DNA from: Lachnospiraceae bacterium
GTDB taxonomy: Bacteria; Bacillota; Clostridia; Lachnospirales; Lachnospiraceae
Reading direction: 5' to 3'
DNA: 64,000 bases
NCBI GenBank assembly: GCA_015057025.1
Contig: SVFD01000005.1
Coordinates: forward strand, 1-64,000
The position numbers and the translations under genes are program-made. Below are positions 16,416-25,286 of this stretch, piece by piece. Numbering within the stretch: the first letter of the stretch is position 1; each line of letters begins with the position of its first letter. Under the pieces are notes generated by a model, which was given only the letters and a program-made list of their open reading frames with translations, searched no databases and was not told where the DNA came from.

Positions 16416-17867
16416 TTAATTCCTCCTGTTAATTTCATCTAAAACAAGTTGGTGGTTCTCTTCGTTCCACTTATCAATATCTTCGTATTTACTGTAATCC
16501 GGGGTAAGATATGTAGATTCTCTTGTAACCACTACCTGACCTTCCTTGTTTGTCTTTGTTTTTACCTTGGTTTCCATACTTTCTTCAAAGTCCTCGTCCA
16601 TATCCAAGGGTTCATATTTGATAAGGTCTCGGGCAGCGACCTTTCCAAATACAAGACTTTCCAAAAGAGAATTACTTGCCAAACGATTCTTTCCGTGGAC
16701 ACCGTTGCAAGCGGTCTCGCCGATAGCGTAGAGACGCTCCATAGATGTCTGGCTGTTCTTATCCACCTTTACGCCACCCATAAAATAATGCTGGGCAGGC
16801 ACTACCGGAATACATTCCTTGGTAGCATCAAAGCCATGGTCCTTACAATACTCTAAAATATTCGGAAAATGAGAAACCAGCTCGTCCATAGGAATGGTAC
16901 GCATATCTTCCCATACGTGCTCCGTATTATCCTTTGCCATCTGCTCACGGATTGCCGCAGTCAGCTTATCTCTGGGAATCAGCTCGTTAACAAAACGCTC
17001 CATATTTTTATTATATAATTTCGCACCCTCGCCTCTGACAGATTCGGAAATCAAGAAGCTTCGATCTTCAATATTTTCACTGTAAAAGGTGGTAGGATGA
17101 ATCTGTACATAATCCACGTCTCTGGTAGATATTCCATGACGCAATGCCAGTGCCACGCCGTCTCCCGTTAAATGGCGGAAATTAGTAGAATAACGATACA
17201 ATCCGCCCACACCACCGGTTGCAAGCACGGTAACATCCGCATAAATGGCATCTAACTTACCGTCTTCCTTGCGAATCACAATGCCGAAACACTCACCGCT
17301 TTTATGCTTCAGAAATTCTTTCGCTGCTGCTTTGGCTGCCAAAGTTCCTTCCGGGAACCTCTTAGCTCTTTCGTCCACACCTGCCTCGCCATCATGGGCA
17401 ATTAAATCCACCATTGTGGTATTCTCATAGATTTCCACGTTATCCAATTCTTTTACCCGGGCATAAAGCGTACTGGTAATTTCCTCACCGGTTATATCCT
17501 TGTGATGTAAGATACGATGTTTTCCGTGACCGCCCTCTCGGGTGTATTTTAATTCGCCGTTTTTATCACGACAAAATCTGACACCGTAGTCCAACAAATC
17601 ATTGATGGTATCTCGGGAATGGGAAATCATGATTTCCACACTCTCACGGGTATTCTCGTAATGACCTGCTTTCAAGGTATCCTCCATAAAAGGCTCAAAA
17701 TCATTTTCATCATGTTGGACGCAGATACCGCCCTGAGCAAGGTAAGAATCACATTCTTCTACTTTTGCCTTGGTAATCATGATTATTTTTTTGTCTCTTG
17801 GGAGATTCAATGCACAATATAAACCTGCACATCCGGTTCCCACAATCAAAACATCACATTTTCTCAT
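16416..17867 (-). CDS. nadB: L-aspartate oxidase
   Basis: The 483-residue flavoprotein oxidises L-aspartate to iminoaspartate, the first step of de novo NAD synthesis. It has the N-terminal FAD-binding GTGCAGLYCAL, TREGGHGKHRILHHKD for substrate and flavin contacts, and a C-terminal GETACNGVHGKNRLASNSLLE-type block. I chose ATG 17867, 8 nt after GGAGG; the upstream ATG at 17882 sits on that site. It is the first gene of nadB-nadC-niaR and divergent from nadA, whose product uses its iminoaspartate. Confidence 0.96.
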   Translation of the reverse strand: MRKCDVLIVGTGCAGLYCALNLPRDKKIIMITKAKVEECDSYLAQGGICVQHDENDFEPFMEDTLKAGHYENTRESVEIMISHSRDTINDLLDYGVRFCRDKNGELKYTREGGHGKHRILHHKDITGEEITSTLYARVKELDNVEIYENTTMVDLIAHDGEAGVDERAKRFPEGTLAAKAAAKEFLKHKSGECFGIVIRKEDGKLDAIYADVTVLATGGVGGLYRYSTNFRHLTGDGVALALRHGISTRDVDYVQIHPTTFYSENIEDRSFLISESVRGEGAKLYNKNMERFVNELIPRDKLTAAIREQMAKDNTEHVWEDMRTIPMDELVSHFPNILEYCKDHGFDATKECIPVVPAQHYFMGGVKVDKNSQTSMERLYAIGETACNGVHGKNRLASNSLLESLVFGKVAARDLIKYEPLDMDEDFEESMETKVKTKTNKEGQVVVTRESTYLTPDYSKYEDIDKWNEENHQLVLDEINRRN

Positions 17868-17921
17868 ATGTGTGTCCTCCACCTGATTTCATTCATATAT
17901 GTATCAAGTTACTTCGAGGCT

Positions 17922-17987
17922 ATCATAACATGTGTCTTGTCACCTGTCAACATATGTCTTGACACACTTTTACATACAACGTATAAT
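17922..17987. promoter_or_regulatory. divergent nadB and nadA promoters with NiaR-type repeats
   Basis: For nadB (minus): TTGACA 17945-17950, 17 bp, TATGAT 17922-17927. For nadA (plus): TTGACA 17959-17964, 17 bp, TATAAT 17982-17987. The -35 boxes are 8 bp apart. TGTCTTGTCA (17933-17942) and TGTCTTGACA (17955-17964) are direct repeats 22 bp apart, which match NiaR-type boxes and overlap both promoters. Confidence 0.85.
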
Positions 17988-18014
17988 AACATCAATTAGT
18001 AGGAGGTATCTCTT

Positions 18015-18932
18015 ATGTATAATACGAAAGAATTACAGGAAGCAATTATTAAATTAAAAGAAGAAAAAGACGTATGCATTTTGGCACATGCCTATCAAAC
18101 TCAGGATATTCTGGAAGTAGCAGATTTTATCGGAGATTCCTTTGGTTTAAGTGAGCAGGCACAGACCGTTCCTCAGAAGACACTGCTTATGTGCGGTGTT
18201 CGTTTCATGGCTGAGACTGCCAAGATTTTATCTCCCGATAAGAAAGTCATCCTCTCTCATCCCGACGCAGGCTGTCCCATGGCAGAACAGCTGACCGTAG
18301 AAGAATTAAAAGAAATTAAGAAGCAGCATCCGAAGGCAGCTGTCGTTGCCTACATCAACACTACTTCAGAATTAAAGACTGAATGTGATGTATGTGTAAC
18401 TTCTGCTTCTGCTTTGAATATAGTTAAAAATCTGCCTAACGAGGAAATTCTTTTTATTCCGGACTGCAACTTAGGTTCTTGGATTGAGAAACAGGTACCT
18501 GAGAAAACTTTTCATTTTATAAAAGGCGGTTGCCCCGTACATATGCGCATTACTCCGGAGGATGTTTTAAGAGCAAGAGCGGCTCACCCGGGCGCACCTC
18601 TTTTGGTCCATCCCGAATGCAAAAAGGAAGTCACAGACCTTGCCGACTACGCCGGAAGCACTACAGGCATTATGAAATATGCAGCAAACAGCGATGCTAA
18701 AGAATTTATTATAGGCACCGATAACAGCATTGTACAGCATTTACAATTTGAGCATCCGGACAAGAAATTTTATGCTCTGTCCAAATCGTGTGTATGCCAT
18801 GACATGCGTTTGACCACCTTAGTGGATGTATATAATTGTCTTGCAGGAGAAGCAGGAGAAGAAATTATTTTAAGTGATGATATAAGAGAAAAAGCTAAGA
18901 AATGTATTGATGTAATGCTTTCAATGTCGTAA
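18015..18932 (+). CDS. nadA: quinolinate synthase
   Basis: The 305-residue [4Fe-4S] enzyme condenses iminoaspartate with dihydroxyacetone phosphate to quinolinate. Seen motifs are AHAYQTQDILEVADFIGDS near the N-terminus, MCGVRFMAETAKIL (Cys about 60), INTTSELK, a KGGCPVH segment and SCVCHDMRLTTL near the C-terminus; the cluster ligands are expected among these cysteines. It starts after AGGAGG. It is transcribed opposite to nadB from the shared control region. Confidence 0.97.
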   Translation: MYNTKELQEAIIKLKEEKDVCILAHAYQTQDILEVADFIGDSFGLSEQAQTVPQKTLLMCGVRFMAETAKILSPDKKVILSHPDAGCPMAEQLTVEELKEIKKQHPKAAVVAYINTTSELKTECDVCVTSASALNIVKNLPNEEILFIPDCNLGSWIEKQVPEKTFHFIKGGCPVHMRITPEDVLRARAAHPGAPLLVHPECKKEVTDLADYAGSTTGIMKYAANSDAKEFIIGTDNSIVQHLQFEHPDKKFYALSKSCVCHDMRLTTLVDVYNCLAGEAGEEIILSDDIREKAKKCIDVMLSMS

Positions 18933-18993
18933 GGGAGTATAAATTCTTATTTTCTGAATATGCAATACATATAACTCTGTATTCTGTAAAAGT

Positions 18994-19026
18994 AAAAAAG
19001 ATTTCCGCCAAAACGGAAATCTTTTT
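18994..19026. terminator. bidirectional terminator after nadA
   Basis: AAAAAGATTTCCG (from 18994) pairs with CGGAAATCTTTTT (to 19026). It lies between converging nadA (plus) and the acyltransferase gene (minus), with T-runs on both strands. Confidence 0.85.
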
Positions 19027-19031
19027 ATTTA

Positions 19032-20978
19032 CTATTCACATCGTACCCACATAGCAGGTCTTACTCCTCCGGAACCGGTTGTAACATATCGTCCTGTATA
19101 ATCTACTTTCCCTTGCGTATCTGCAACAGCAGCCTTTTTCTCGGTTTCGCCCATGGTACGCAACCACCACCAGGTGTTAAAATCTTTTTCACTATTATTA
19201 ATACCATTTCCGGCATCTACGTTAACTCCCGCCATTTGTGCCGCATTCGTTGCTTTTATGCCGCCTTCATCGGATAAATATAACTCTGCCTCTTCTGCAG
19301 ATAAAATAAAAATTTTGTCATTAGTGATTTCACCGCCGGCTGTGCCAAACTGTACATTATCTTGTGTTTCTACTTCGCTTGTTACAATCAATTCCTGCTC
19401 ATATTTGCTGAAAGCATATTCAAGAAAATCTTCATTTAATATTTTTCTCAGATTAGAATCCGCCCAAGTCGTTCCTTTCTGACCATTATGATAATATCTC
19501 GGAGCTAAAACATGGGTACTTATCAAAAGAACCATATCATCTTTTTTATCGATAACATACCAGGTTATACGTTCATCCATATAGTTCGTGCTATCCGTAT
19601 CAAACGTCCCAAACAGGATTTCATCACCGATTTTAGCATCTGCCAGCATTGCAATCTCTTCTTTGTAATATTTAATAGGTAAAACATGTTTGGTGTAAAG
19701 CTCGCGGATTCCCAATACAGATATCGCTATAATAATGATACTTCCGTATATTCCTAATTTTATATTTCTCTTTTTCCTTGCTTTCTCCTTTAACTTTCTC
19801 TCTAAGGTCATTTCTTCCGGACTAACGGGTTTTAACCTCTGATCCAATAGTTCTATTAAATACTTATGTATCAGCTTCAAAACAACTGCTGCAAGAATTG
19901 AGCTTAATAATACTAACACAAAAATATTTATGTCATTTTTCGCATATTTTGAGAATGTAAAATGGACTTTAAAAATTTCGTGTATTATGTACAGTTCCAG
20001 ACTGATTTTACTAAGAAGTATAAGTATTTTATTGTTAAATTTTACTTTTAAAAGAATAAGAAGTACCATAATCAGCCATACAAAGCATACTACAACCTGT
20101 GAAAGTAAAGTAATTGCCTTGGCACCGTATCCGGGATGCCCTTCCCACTCCTGATAATATCCGAAATTTCTTATAATTAATTCTTCAAACGCAAATGCTG
20201 CCAAAAACATAACTGCCGATACCGGCATAAGCCATTTATATCGTTTCTTTAAAAACGCCAAAATCGGTTCATAATACTGTGCTGTAAGCATACCTGCTAA
20301 AAAGAAGATTGTGGTATTATACCACCATTCACCCATGAACCAATGTCCGCCGTATTCACTTTTATCATGGCCCAGTAGAAGGCTTATTGTTATAAGAATA
20401 GCAATAAATATCCCCATCACTGTCATTGCGCGCTTCGGCTCTTTAATAAAGCGGAATATAAAATAGAAAGCAAGATATAAAATCATGATTTCTACCAAAA
20501 ACCATGTGTTGGTATTAATCAAAACAACACCAAAAAAGTTAGCGACTCCCTCCAGCACACTTCCTATGCGGCCAAAATATATACCCACAAAAATGAAATA
20601 TATAATATTGGACAGCATAAAAGGAATGAATACCGACGGCATTCTCTTCTTAAAAAAGGTTTTCAGATAATCCGGCTTTCTCTTATGACTTATTACCAGA
20701 CCATAACCGGAACAGAAGAAAAATATAGTCGTAAAAAATATACCCATGGAGCTGTATATCGTTATGGGCCCTTTCCACTCATTACCATAATTTGTAATAT
20801 ATTGTGATAAATGATGGAAAATAATGCTGACCGCTGTTATTCCCTGAAGAATTTTACTTTGTTCTAAGGATAGAAAATCTTCATGAAAAAGGCCTTTTCC
20901 TGCGAATTTTACTTTCACTGCCATTATTCCCAATAAAACAAGCGGGAAAATGCAAAGCAGTAAATGCTCTATGTTCAT
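19032..20978 (-). CDS. acyltransferase-3 membrane protein fused to DUF6273-like domain
   Basis: The 648-residue protein starts with about ten transmembrane helices typical of acyltransferase family 3 (residues 1-360), including a histidine in SIIFHHLSQ, where the catalytic His of this family lies. A charged linker and a further helix (about 405-425) follow. The C-terminal 200 residues form a soluble domain with GDEILFGTFD, ITWYVIDKK, FILSAEEAELYL, WWLRT and SGGVRPAMWV, the pattern of DUF6273-type domains. The product probably transfers acyl groups to cell-envelope sugars with an extracytoplasmic accessory domain. It starts after AAGGAGG. Confidence 0.8.
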   Translation of the reverse strand: MNIEHLLLCIFPLVLLGIMAVKVKFAGKGLFHEDFLSLEQSKILQGITAVSIIFHHLSQYITNYGNEWKGPITIYSSMGIFFTTIFFFCSGYGLVISHKRKPDYLKTFFKKRMPSVFIPFMLSNIIYFIFVGIYFGRIGSVLEGVANFFGVVLINTNTWFLVEIMILYLAFYFIFRFIKEPKRAMTVMGIFIAILITISLLLGHDKSEYGGHWFMGEWWYNTTIFFLAGMLTAQYYEPILAFLKKRYKWLMPVSAVMFLAAFAFEELIIRNFGYYQEWEGHPGYGAKAITLLSQVVVCFVWLIMVLLILLKVKFNNKILILLSKISLELYIIHEIFKVHFTFSKYAKNDINIFVLVLLSSILAAVVLKLIHKYLIELLDQRLKPVSPEEMTLERKLKEKARKKRNIKLGIYGSIIIIAISVLGIRELYTKHVLPIKYYKEEIAMLADAKIGDEILFGTFDTDSTNYMDERITWYVIDKKDDMVLLISTHVLAPRYYHNGQKGTTWADSNLRKILNEDFLEYAFSKYEQELIVTSEVETQDNVQFGTAGGEITNDKIFILSAEEAELYLSDEGGIKATNAAQMAGVNVDAGNGINNSEKDFNTWWWLRTMGETEKKAAVADTQGKVDYTGRYVTTGSGGVRPAMWVRCE

Positions 20979-21070
20979 GTAAGTTCCTCCTTATCTGTTT
21001 TTTGATAAGTTCATAATACTATTTCTTCTATACACTTACTACCTCTTTATTCCTAAAATATATAACATTT

Positions 21071-21781
21071 TTACTTTTTTTGTCTCTTCTCCATTTTTCT
21101 CCAATTCAGATAACCATATAAATCATTAAACAAAAATGCAATAAAGCATACAACCACTGATACATATCGGGTATCTTCCATGGCTGCCAATACCCATAAA
21201 ATGATTAACACCACATCGTTCATTCCGTAGACCAAAGCAAAATAGGGGCTTCTTCGAAAAGTCAAATATGCTGCTGCAAAACTGGTGGCAACCGAAATAG
21301 TACCGGGCACTAAATTTGCCGTCTTAAAATATTTCAGTATGAAAAAAAACACCGTTGTCACCACAGCCGTAAGCAAGCACATAAAAATGGTCTCTTTTAC
21401 GGTAATACGATTTACTTTTACCTCAGAAGGCTTATCTTCATACGGATTACGCAACCAGGAAACCAACGAAAAAACTGCCATGGGCAAGGTCATTCCAAGA
21501 TAAGTAATCATTTCCCCGTAATAAGCAAAACCATAAGAAATGATTCCGTATAAAATACTAAAAACAATCATCAATATCTGGCCCACGGGGTTACCCTTGG
21601 CACAAAATATCAGAGAAGTCACACCAATTAGGGATGCAATTAAAGTCAAATAGTTGCTTCTGTCAAAAAAACAGAAAGACAAAATAATTACAACGGCAGA
21701 GCCCAACCAAAGAGCAATTTCCCTCTTTCTAAAATAATGGTTCTTTTTCTTATGGCTATGTAATTCAGTAACAGAAGTCAT
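21071..21781 (-). CDS. pnuC: PnuC-family vitamin transporter
   Basis: The 236-residue membrane protein has about seven helices and the family features: KGNPVGQILMIVFSILYGIISY early, GMTLPM in the middle and FLFNDLYGYLNWRKMEKRQ at the C-terminus. PnuC proteins take up nicotinamide riboside; relatives carry thiamine or riboflavin, and the sequence alone does not settle the substrate. The NAD genes nearby favour nicotinamide riboside. I chose ATG 21781 (AAAGGAG upstream) because an earlier ATG at 21853 falls within a leader terminator. It is preceded by an attenuator. Confidence 0.85.
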   Translation of the reverse strand: MTSVTELHSHKKKNHYFRKREIALWLGSAVVIILSFCFFDRSNYLTLIASLIGVTSLIFCAKGNPVGQILMIVFSILYGIISYGFAYYGEMITYLGMTLPMAVFSLVSWLRNPYEDKPSEVKVNRITVKETIFMCLLTAVVTTVFFFILKYFKTANLVPGTISVATSFAAAYLTFRRSPYFALVYGMNDVVLIILWVLAAMEDTRYVSVVVCFIAFLFNDLYGYLNWRKMEKRQKK

Positions 21782-21841
21782 TAAATCTTTTCTCCTTTTA
21801 TCTCTACTCTCTATACAATTTTTTTTAGCCCTTATCAAAAA

Positions 21842-21901
21842 AGGCATCCGCAAGTATATCTTCTAAGACCTAATGATACACTCACGAATGCCTCTGCATT
21901 C
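21842..21901 (-). promoter_or_regulatory. pnuC leader attenuator (terminator and competing hairpin)
   Basis: The arms 21875-21893 and 21842-21860 form 19 consecutive pairs (with G-U), followed by TTTTT on the minus strand, a strong terminator 60 nt before the pnuC start. The alternative hairpin GAATGC-AGAG-GCATTC (21886-21901) uses the same bases as the terminator's first arm. This is the form of a riboswitch-type or protein-controlled attenuator. I do not recognise the sensor. Confidence 0.75.
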
Positions 21902-21941
21902 TCTACCCGGTGGCAGAATTTTATATTCTCTTGTTTATTTT

Positions 21942-21971
21942 ATTATATACTGATCCGTTGTATTTTTACAA
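21942..21971 (-). promoter_or_regulatory. pnuC promoter
   Basis: TATAAT lies at 21942-21947 on the minus strand, with TTGTAA at 21966-21971 (18-bp spacer). The predicted leader is about 150 nt long, consistent with the attenuator. Confidence 0.6.
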
Positions 21972-21980
21972 TATACAAAA

Positions 21981-22006
21981 AGCGAAAGTCCATTTGAACT
22001 TTCGCT
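21981..22006 (-). terminator. tRNA-Ser terminator
   Basis: AGCGAAAGT (21981-21989) pairs with ACTTTCGCT (21998-22006), with a T-run following on the minus strand, directly after the tRNA gene. Confidence 0.85.
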
Positions 22007-22016
22007 TAATCTTCAA

Positions 22017-22104
22017 CGGAGAAAGAGGGATTTGAACCCTCGCGCCGGTTGCCCGACCTACACCCTTAGCAGGGGCGCCTCTTCAGCCTCTTGAGTATTT
22101 CTCC
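22017..22104 (-). tRNA. tRNA-Ser (anticodon GCT)
   Basis: The minus strand gives an 88-nt class II tRNA: acceptor stem GGAGAAA/TTTCTCC, anticodon GCT in CTGCTAAG, a long variable arm, and GGTTCAAATCC in the T arm. The discriminator is G and CCA is not encoded. It decodes AGC and AGU. Confidence 0.97.
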
Positions 22105-22167
22105 TTAGCCTGAAACTACCTTACCAATATGTGTATGTTTCACGTTACGCCTTCCGACGCAAATGTT

Positions 22168-22196
22168 ATTATACTAGTTGAGGTGTCGTTTGTCAA
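22168..22196 (-). promoter_or_regulatory. tRNA-Ser promoter
   Basis: TTGACA (22191-22196), a 17-bp spacer and TATAAT (22168-22173) on the minus strand are an exact consensus promoter about 60 bp before the tRNA. Confidence 0.88.
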
Positions 22197-22211
22197 CTGT
22201 TTTTATTATGT

Positions 22212-22254
22212 CCCCTTTGCTTATTTTTATATCTTTACCCGTAAGCAAATGGGG
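22212..22254 (-). other. hairpin after metF
   Basis: CCCC-TTTGCTTA (22212-22223) pairs with TAAGCAAA-T-GGGG (22242-22254). No T-run follows, so termination is uncertain, but the position just after the metF stop suggests a 3'-end structure. Confidence 0.45.
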
Positions 22255-22262
22255 CACAAACC

Positions 22263-23129
22263 TTATGCGTTACGAATCATCGCCACCGCATCACTAATCT
22301 TCTTTGCAACCTCAGGCTGATTCATGGTATACAAGTGCACACCATCCACACCCTGACTCATTAAATCCACCACCTGATCAATGGCGTAAGCAATTCCGGC
22401 ATCCCTAAGTGCTTCCGGCGAATGCTCGAAGCGGTTCATCATTTTAACAAATTTGGCAGGAAGACTGGCTCCGCAGGTTGTAACCATTCTTTCAATCTGA
22501 GCCTTATTTACAACAGGCATAATTCCGGCTTCGATAGGCACGTTGATACCTGCAAGACGGGCCTTTTCTTGGAATTCATAAAACATGTTATTATCAAAGA
22601 AAAGCTGGGATACCAGGTGTTCTGCACCGGCATCTACCTTTCTTTTCAGATTTAAAATATCATCTATCATATTATCCGACTCGGGATGTCCTTCCGGGTA
22701 ACAAGCACCGGATACATGGAAATCGCCTCGTTCTTTTATGTAGGTCACTAATTCATTGGCATGCATAAAGTCCGTCTGTCTGGGAAGATCCGGCACAATA
22801 TCACCGCGAAGGGCAAGAATATTCTCAATTCTATACTCTTTGATTAATTTCAGAACTTCTTCAACAGATTCCTTGCTGGAATTTACGCAGGTCAAGTGCA
22901 TCATGGCAGGAATATTATACTGCTCCTGAATTGCTTTACAAATATCAGCCGTAAGGACACTTGCTCCGCCACCGCCGGCACCATAGGTCACACTGATAAA
23001 ATCAGGCTTACACTCTGAAAGAGCACCTAACTTGGAATAAATACTGTCAATAGAACTTGTTTTCTTAGGAGGAAATACCTCAAAAGAAAATACCGTTTTT
23101 TTCTGTTCGAAGATTTCTGAAATTTTCAT
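22263..23129 (-). CDS. metF: 5,10-methylenetetrahydrofolate reductase
   Basis: The 288-residue flavoenzyme reduces methylenetetrahydrofolate to methyltetrahydrofolate for methionine synthesis or one-carbon metabolism. Seen motifs: FSFEVFPPKK at the N-terminus, SVTYGAGGG, LTCVNSS, LALRGDIV, CYPEGHPES and SQLFFDNNMFYEF. The length fits the family. It starts after AGAGGAG and appears to be a single gene. No S-box riboswitch was recognised upstream. Confidence 0.96.
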   Translation of the reverse strand: MKISEIFEQKKTVFSFEVFPPKKTSSIDSIYSKLGALSECKPDFISVTYGAGGGGASVLTADICKAIQEQYNIPAMMHLTCVNSSKESVEEVLKLIKEYRIENILALRGDIVPDLPRQTDFMHANELVTYIKERGDFHVSGACYPEGHPESDNMIDDILNLKRKVDAGAEHLVSQLFFDNNMFYEFQEKARLAGINVPIEAGIMPVVNKAQIERMVTTCGASLPAKFVKMMNRFEHSPEALRDAGIAYAIDQVVDLMSQGVDGVHLYTMNQPEVAKKISDAVAMIRNA

Positions 23130-23197
23130 CTTTTACTCCTCTTACAATGGATAACCACTGTTTTTCCACTTTTACATTAATTGTAAAAAATTCTAAA

Positions 23198-23225
23198 CGA
23201 CTGTGCCCCTTACGGAACACAGTCG
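23198..23225 (-). terminator. glgB terminator
   Basis: CGACTGTG (23198-23205) pairs with CACAGTCG (23218-23225); TTTAGAATTTTTT follows on the minus strand. Confidence 0.7.
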
Positions 23226-23286
23226 TGATTTCTTTTATTTTAAATACTTTATATTCGAAACTGCTTCCGGCAGTCTCCGGATATTC

Positions 23287-25269
23287 TTAAAATACAAACA
23301 ATGCTGCTCCGTAAGCCGGCAAATTAAACTCTAAATAATAAGGCTTTCCGTCACATTCACCCGTCTGTGCGGCAATTTCTGCAGGAATTGCACCGCCGTT
23401 ACCACCGAAACGTTTGTCATCACTGTTGAGAATTAATTTGTACTTCTTTTTTTGGGGAACTCCCACTCTGTAATTCTCACGACGCATGGGTGTCATATTA
23501 AGCACCACAAGAATGCGGTTCTTATTTTCTTTACCCTTACGGTAATAACTGTAAATACTTCTGTCGCCGTCGTCTGCATTAATCCATTCAAATCCGTCCC
23601 AACTGTTATCAATCTGATATAAAGAAGGATATTTACGGTAAATTGAAAGCAATTCTTTCATGTACTCCAGCATACCGCGGTTTAAGTGATTCTCAAGCAA
23701 GTACCAGTCAAGTTCTCTTGCTTCGCTCCACTCTCTTTCCTGAGCGAATTCCTGACCCATGAAAAGAAGCTTCTTGCCTTCGTGAGTAAACATAAAAGTA
23801 TAGCCTACTCTTAAGTTTGCATATTTATCTACCTGATAGCCGGGCATTTTATTAACCATAGAGCACTTTAAGTGAACTACTTCATCATGTGATAAAGGCA
23901 TAATATAGTTTTCGCTTGAGTTGTAGCTCATGGCAAAGGTCAGTTTATTGTGATTACCTTTTCTAAAATAAGGATCAAGCTTCATATATTCGCAGAAGTC
24001 GTGCATCCAACCCATATTCCACTTAAATGTAAATCCAAGACCGTCATCTTCCGGTGCTCCGGTAACCTTAGGCCATGCTGTAGATTCTTCCGCAATCATA
24101 CATACACCGGGATATGTACCGCGAACAACCGAATTTAAGTGTTTAAAGAATTCGATTGCGTCCAGATTCTGATTTCCGCCGTACTTATTTGCTACCCACT
24201 GGCCGTCCTGTTTACCGTAATCCAAATAAAGCATGGATGCAACCGCATCTACACGAAGACCATCGATGTGGAACTCCTTAATCCAGAACAATGCATTGGC
24301 AATCAGGAAGTTACGCACTTCATTTTTACCATAGTTAAAAATCTTGGTGCCCCAGTCAGGATGCTCGCCAAGGCGGGGGTCCGGATGCTCAAAAAGACAG
24401 GTTCCGTCGAACTCTGCCAAACCATGGGCATCTCTGGGGAAGTGGGCGGGTACCCAGTCAAGGATAACACCGATTTTATTTTTATGGAGAAGATTAACCA
24501 AATACTGGAAATCCTCCGGTGTGCCGTATCTTGAAGTAGGTGCATAGTATCCGGTTACCTGATATCCCCAGGAACCATCAAAAGGATGCTCTGCGATACC
24601 CATTAATTCAACGTGGGTATACTTCATTTCCTTGAGGTATTCTACAATTCTGTCAGCAAACTCTCTGTAATTGTAGAAACCTTCCTCTTCCTCGCGGGGA
24701 TGACGCATCCAGGAACCGATATGGCACTCATAAATTGCCATAGGCTCTTCGAAAACGTTCTTAGCATCTCTGGCTTCCATCCAAGTATTGTCGCTCCACT
24801 TAAACTTTGTAATGTCCGCAACCTTAGATGCATTGCCGGGTCTCATTTCTGCATGATTTCCAAAGGGATCGGCTTTATAAAGCTTCTTTCCTTCCGGTGT
24901 TTCAATGAGATACTTATACATATCTCCCACTTTGGCTTCTTTAATAAAAGCTGCATATACACCGCCGTCTCCTACTTCACCCATAGGATTAGCTGTTTCG
25001 CTCCAACCATTAAAAGAACCGATAACGTGTACACTTACTGCATTAGGTGCCCATACACCGAAGTGAATACCTGCCACTCCCTCTTCCACAGAAGGATGTG
25101 CGCCTAATTTTTTATAAATATCATAGTGTGTACCCTGTCCGAATAAGTAACAGTCTGCATCTGAGATAAAAATTCTTTCACCCTGCACAACTTCTTTTTT
25201 AGACTTTGTATTCGCTACCTTTTTGCTTTCAGCGTTTGCAACCTTTGTAGTCTTTGCCTTTGCTGCCAT
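23287..25269 (-). CDS. glgB: 1,4-alpha-glucan branching enzyme
   Basis: The 660-residue GH13 enzyme makes alpha-1,6 branches in glycogen. After a Lys/Ala-rich N-terminal extension (residues 1-30) comes a CBM48-like domain (VWAPNAVSVHVIGSFNGW) and the catalytic barrel with the nucleophile Asp in GLRVDAVASMLYLDY, the acid Glu in MIAEESTAWP and the third acid in LSHDEVVH; a C-terminal beta domain ends the protein. It follows the TPR protein gene by 17 bp and is probably co-transcribed with it. GGGGGA precedes the ATG. Confidence 0.97.
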   Translation of the reverse strand: MAAKAKTTKVANAESKKVANTKSKKEVVQGERIFISDADCYLFGQGTHYDIYKKLGAHPSVEEGVAGIHFGVWAPNAVSVHVIGSFNGWSETANPMGEVGDGGVYAAFIKEAKVGDMYKYLIETPEGKKLYKADPFGNHAEMRPGNASKVADITKFKWSDNTWMEARDAKNVFEEPMAIYECHIGSWMRHPREEEEGFYNYREFADRIVEYLKEMKYTHVELMGIAEHPFDGSWGYQVTGYYAPTSRYGTPEDFQYLVNLLHKNKIGVILDWVPAHFPRDAHGLAEFDGTCLFEHPDPRLGEHPDWGTKIFNYGKNEVRNFLIANALFWIKEFHIDGLRVDAVASMLYLDYGKQDGQWVANKYGGNQNLDAIEFFKHLNSVVRGTYPGVCMIAEESTAWPKVTGAPEDDGLGFTFKWNMGWMHDFCEYMKLDPYFRKGNHNKLTFAMSYNSSENYIMPLSHDEVVHLKCSMVNKMPGYQVDKYANLRVGYTFMFTHEGKKLLFMGQEFAQEREWSEARELDWYLLENHLNRGMLEYMKELLSIYRKYPSLYQIDNSWDGFEWINADDGDRSIYSYYRKGKENKNRILVVLNMTPMRRENYRVGVPQKKKYKLILNSDDKRFGGNGGAIPAEIAAQTGECDGKPYYLEFNLPAYGAALFVF

Positions 25270-25286
25270 TTTGTTTTCCCCCTAAT

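Noticed and set aside
22105-22262. Riboswitch or second tRNA next to tRNA-Ser
   Set aside because: The region holds only the tRNA promoter and a hairpin after metF; no second cloverleaf or sensor fold was found.
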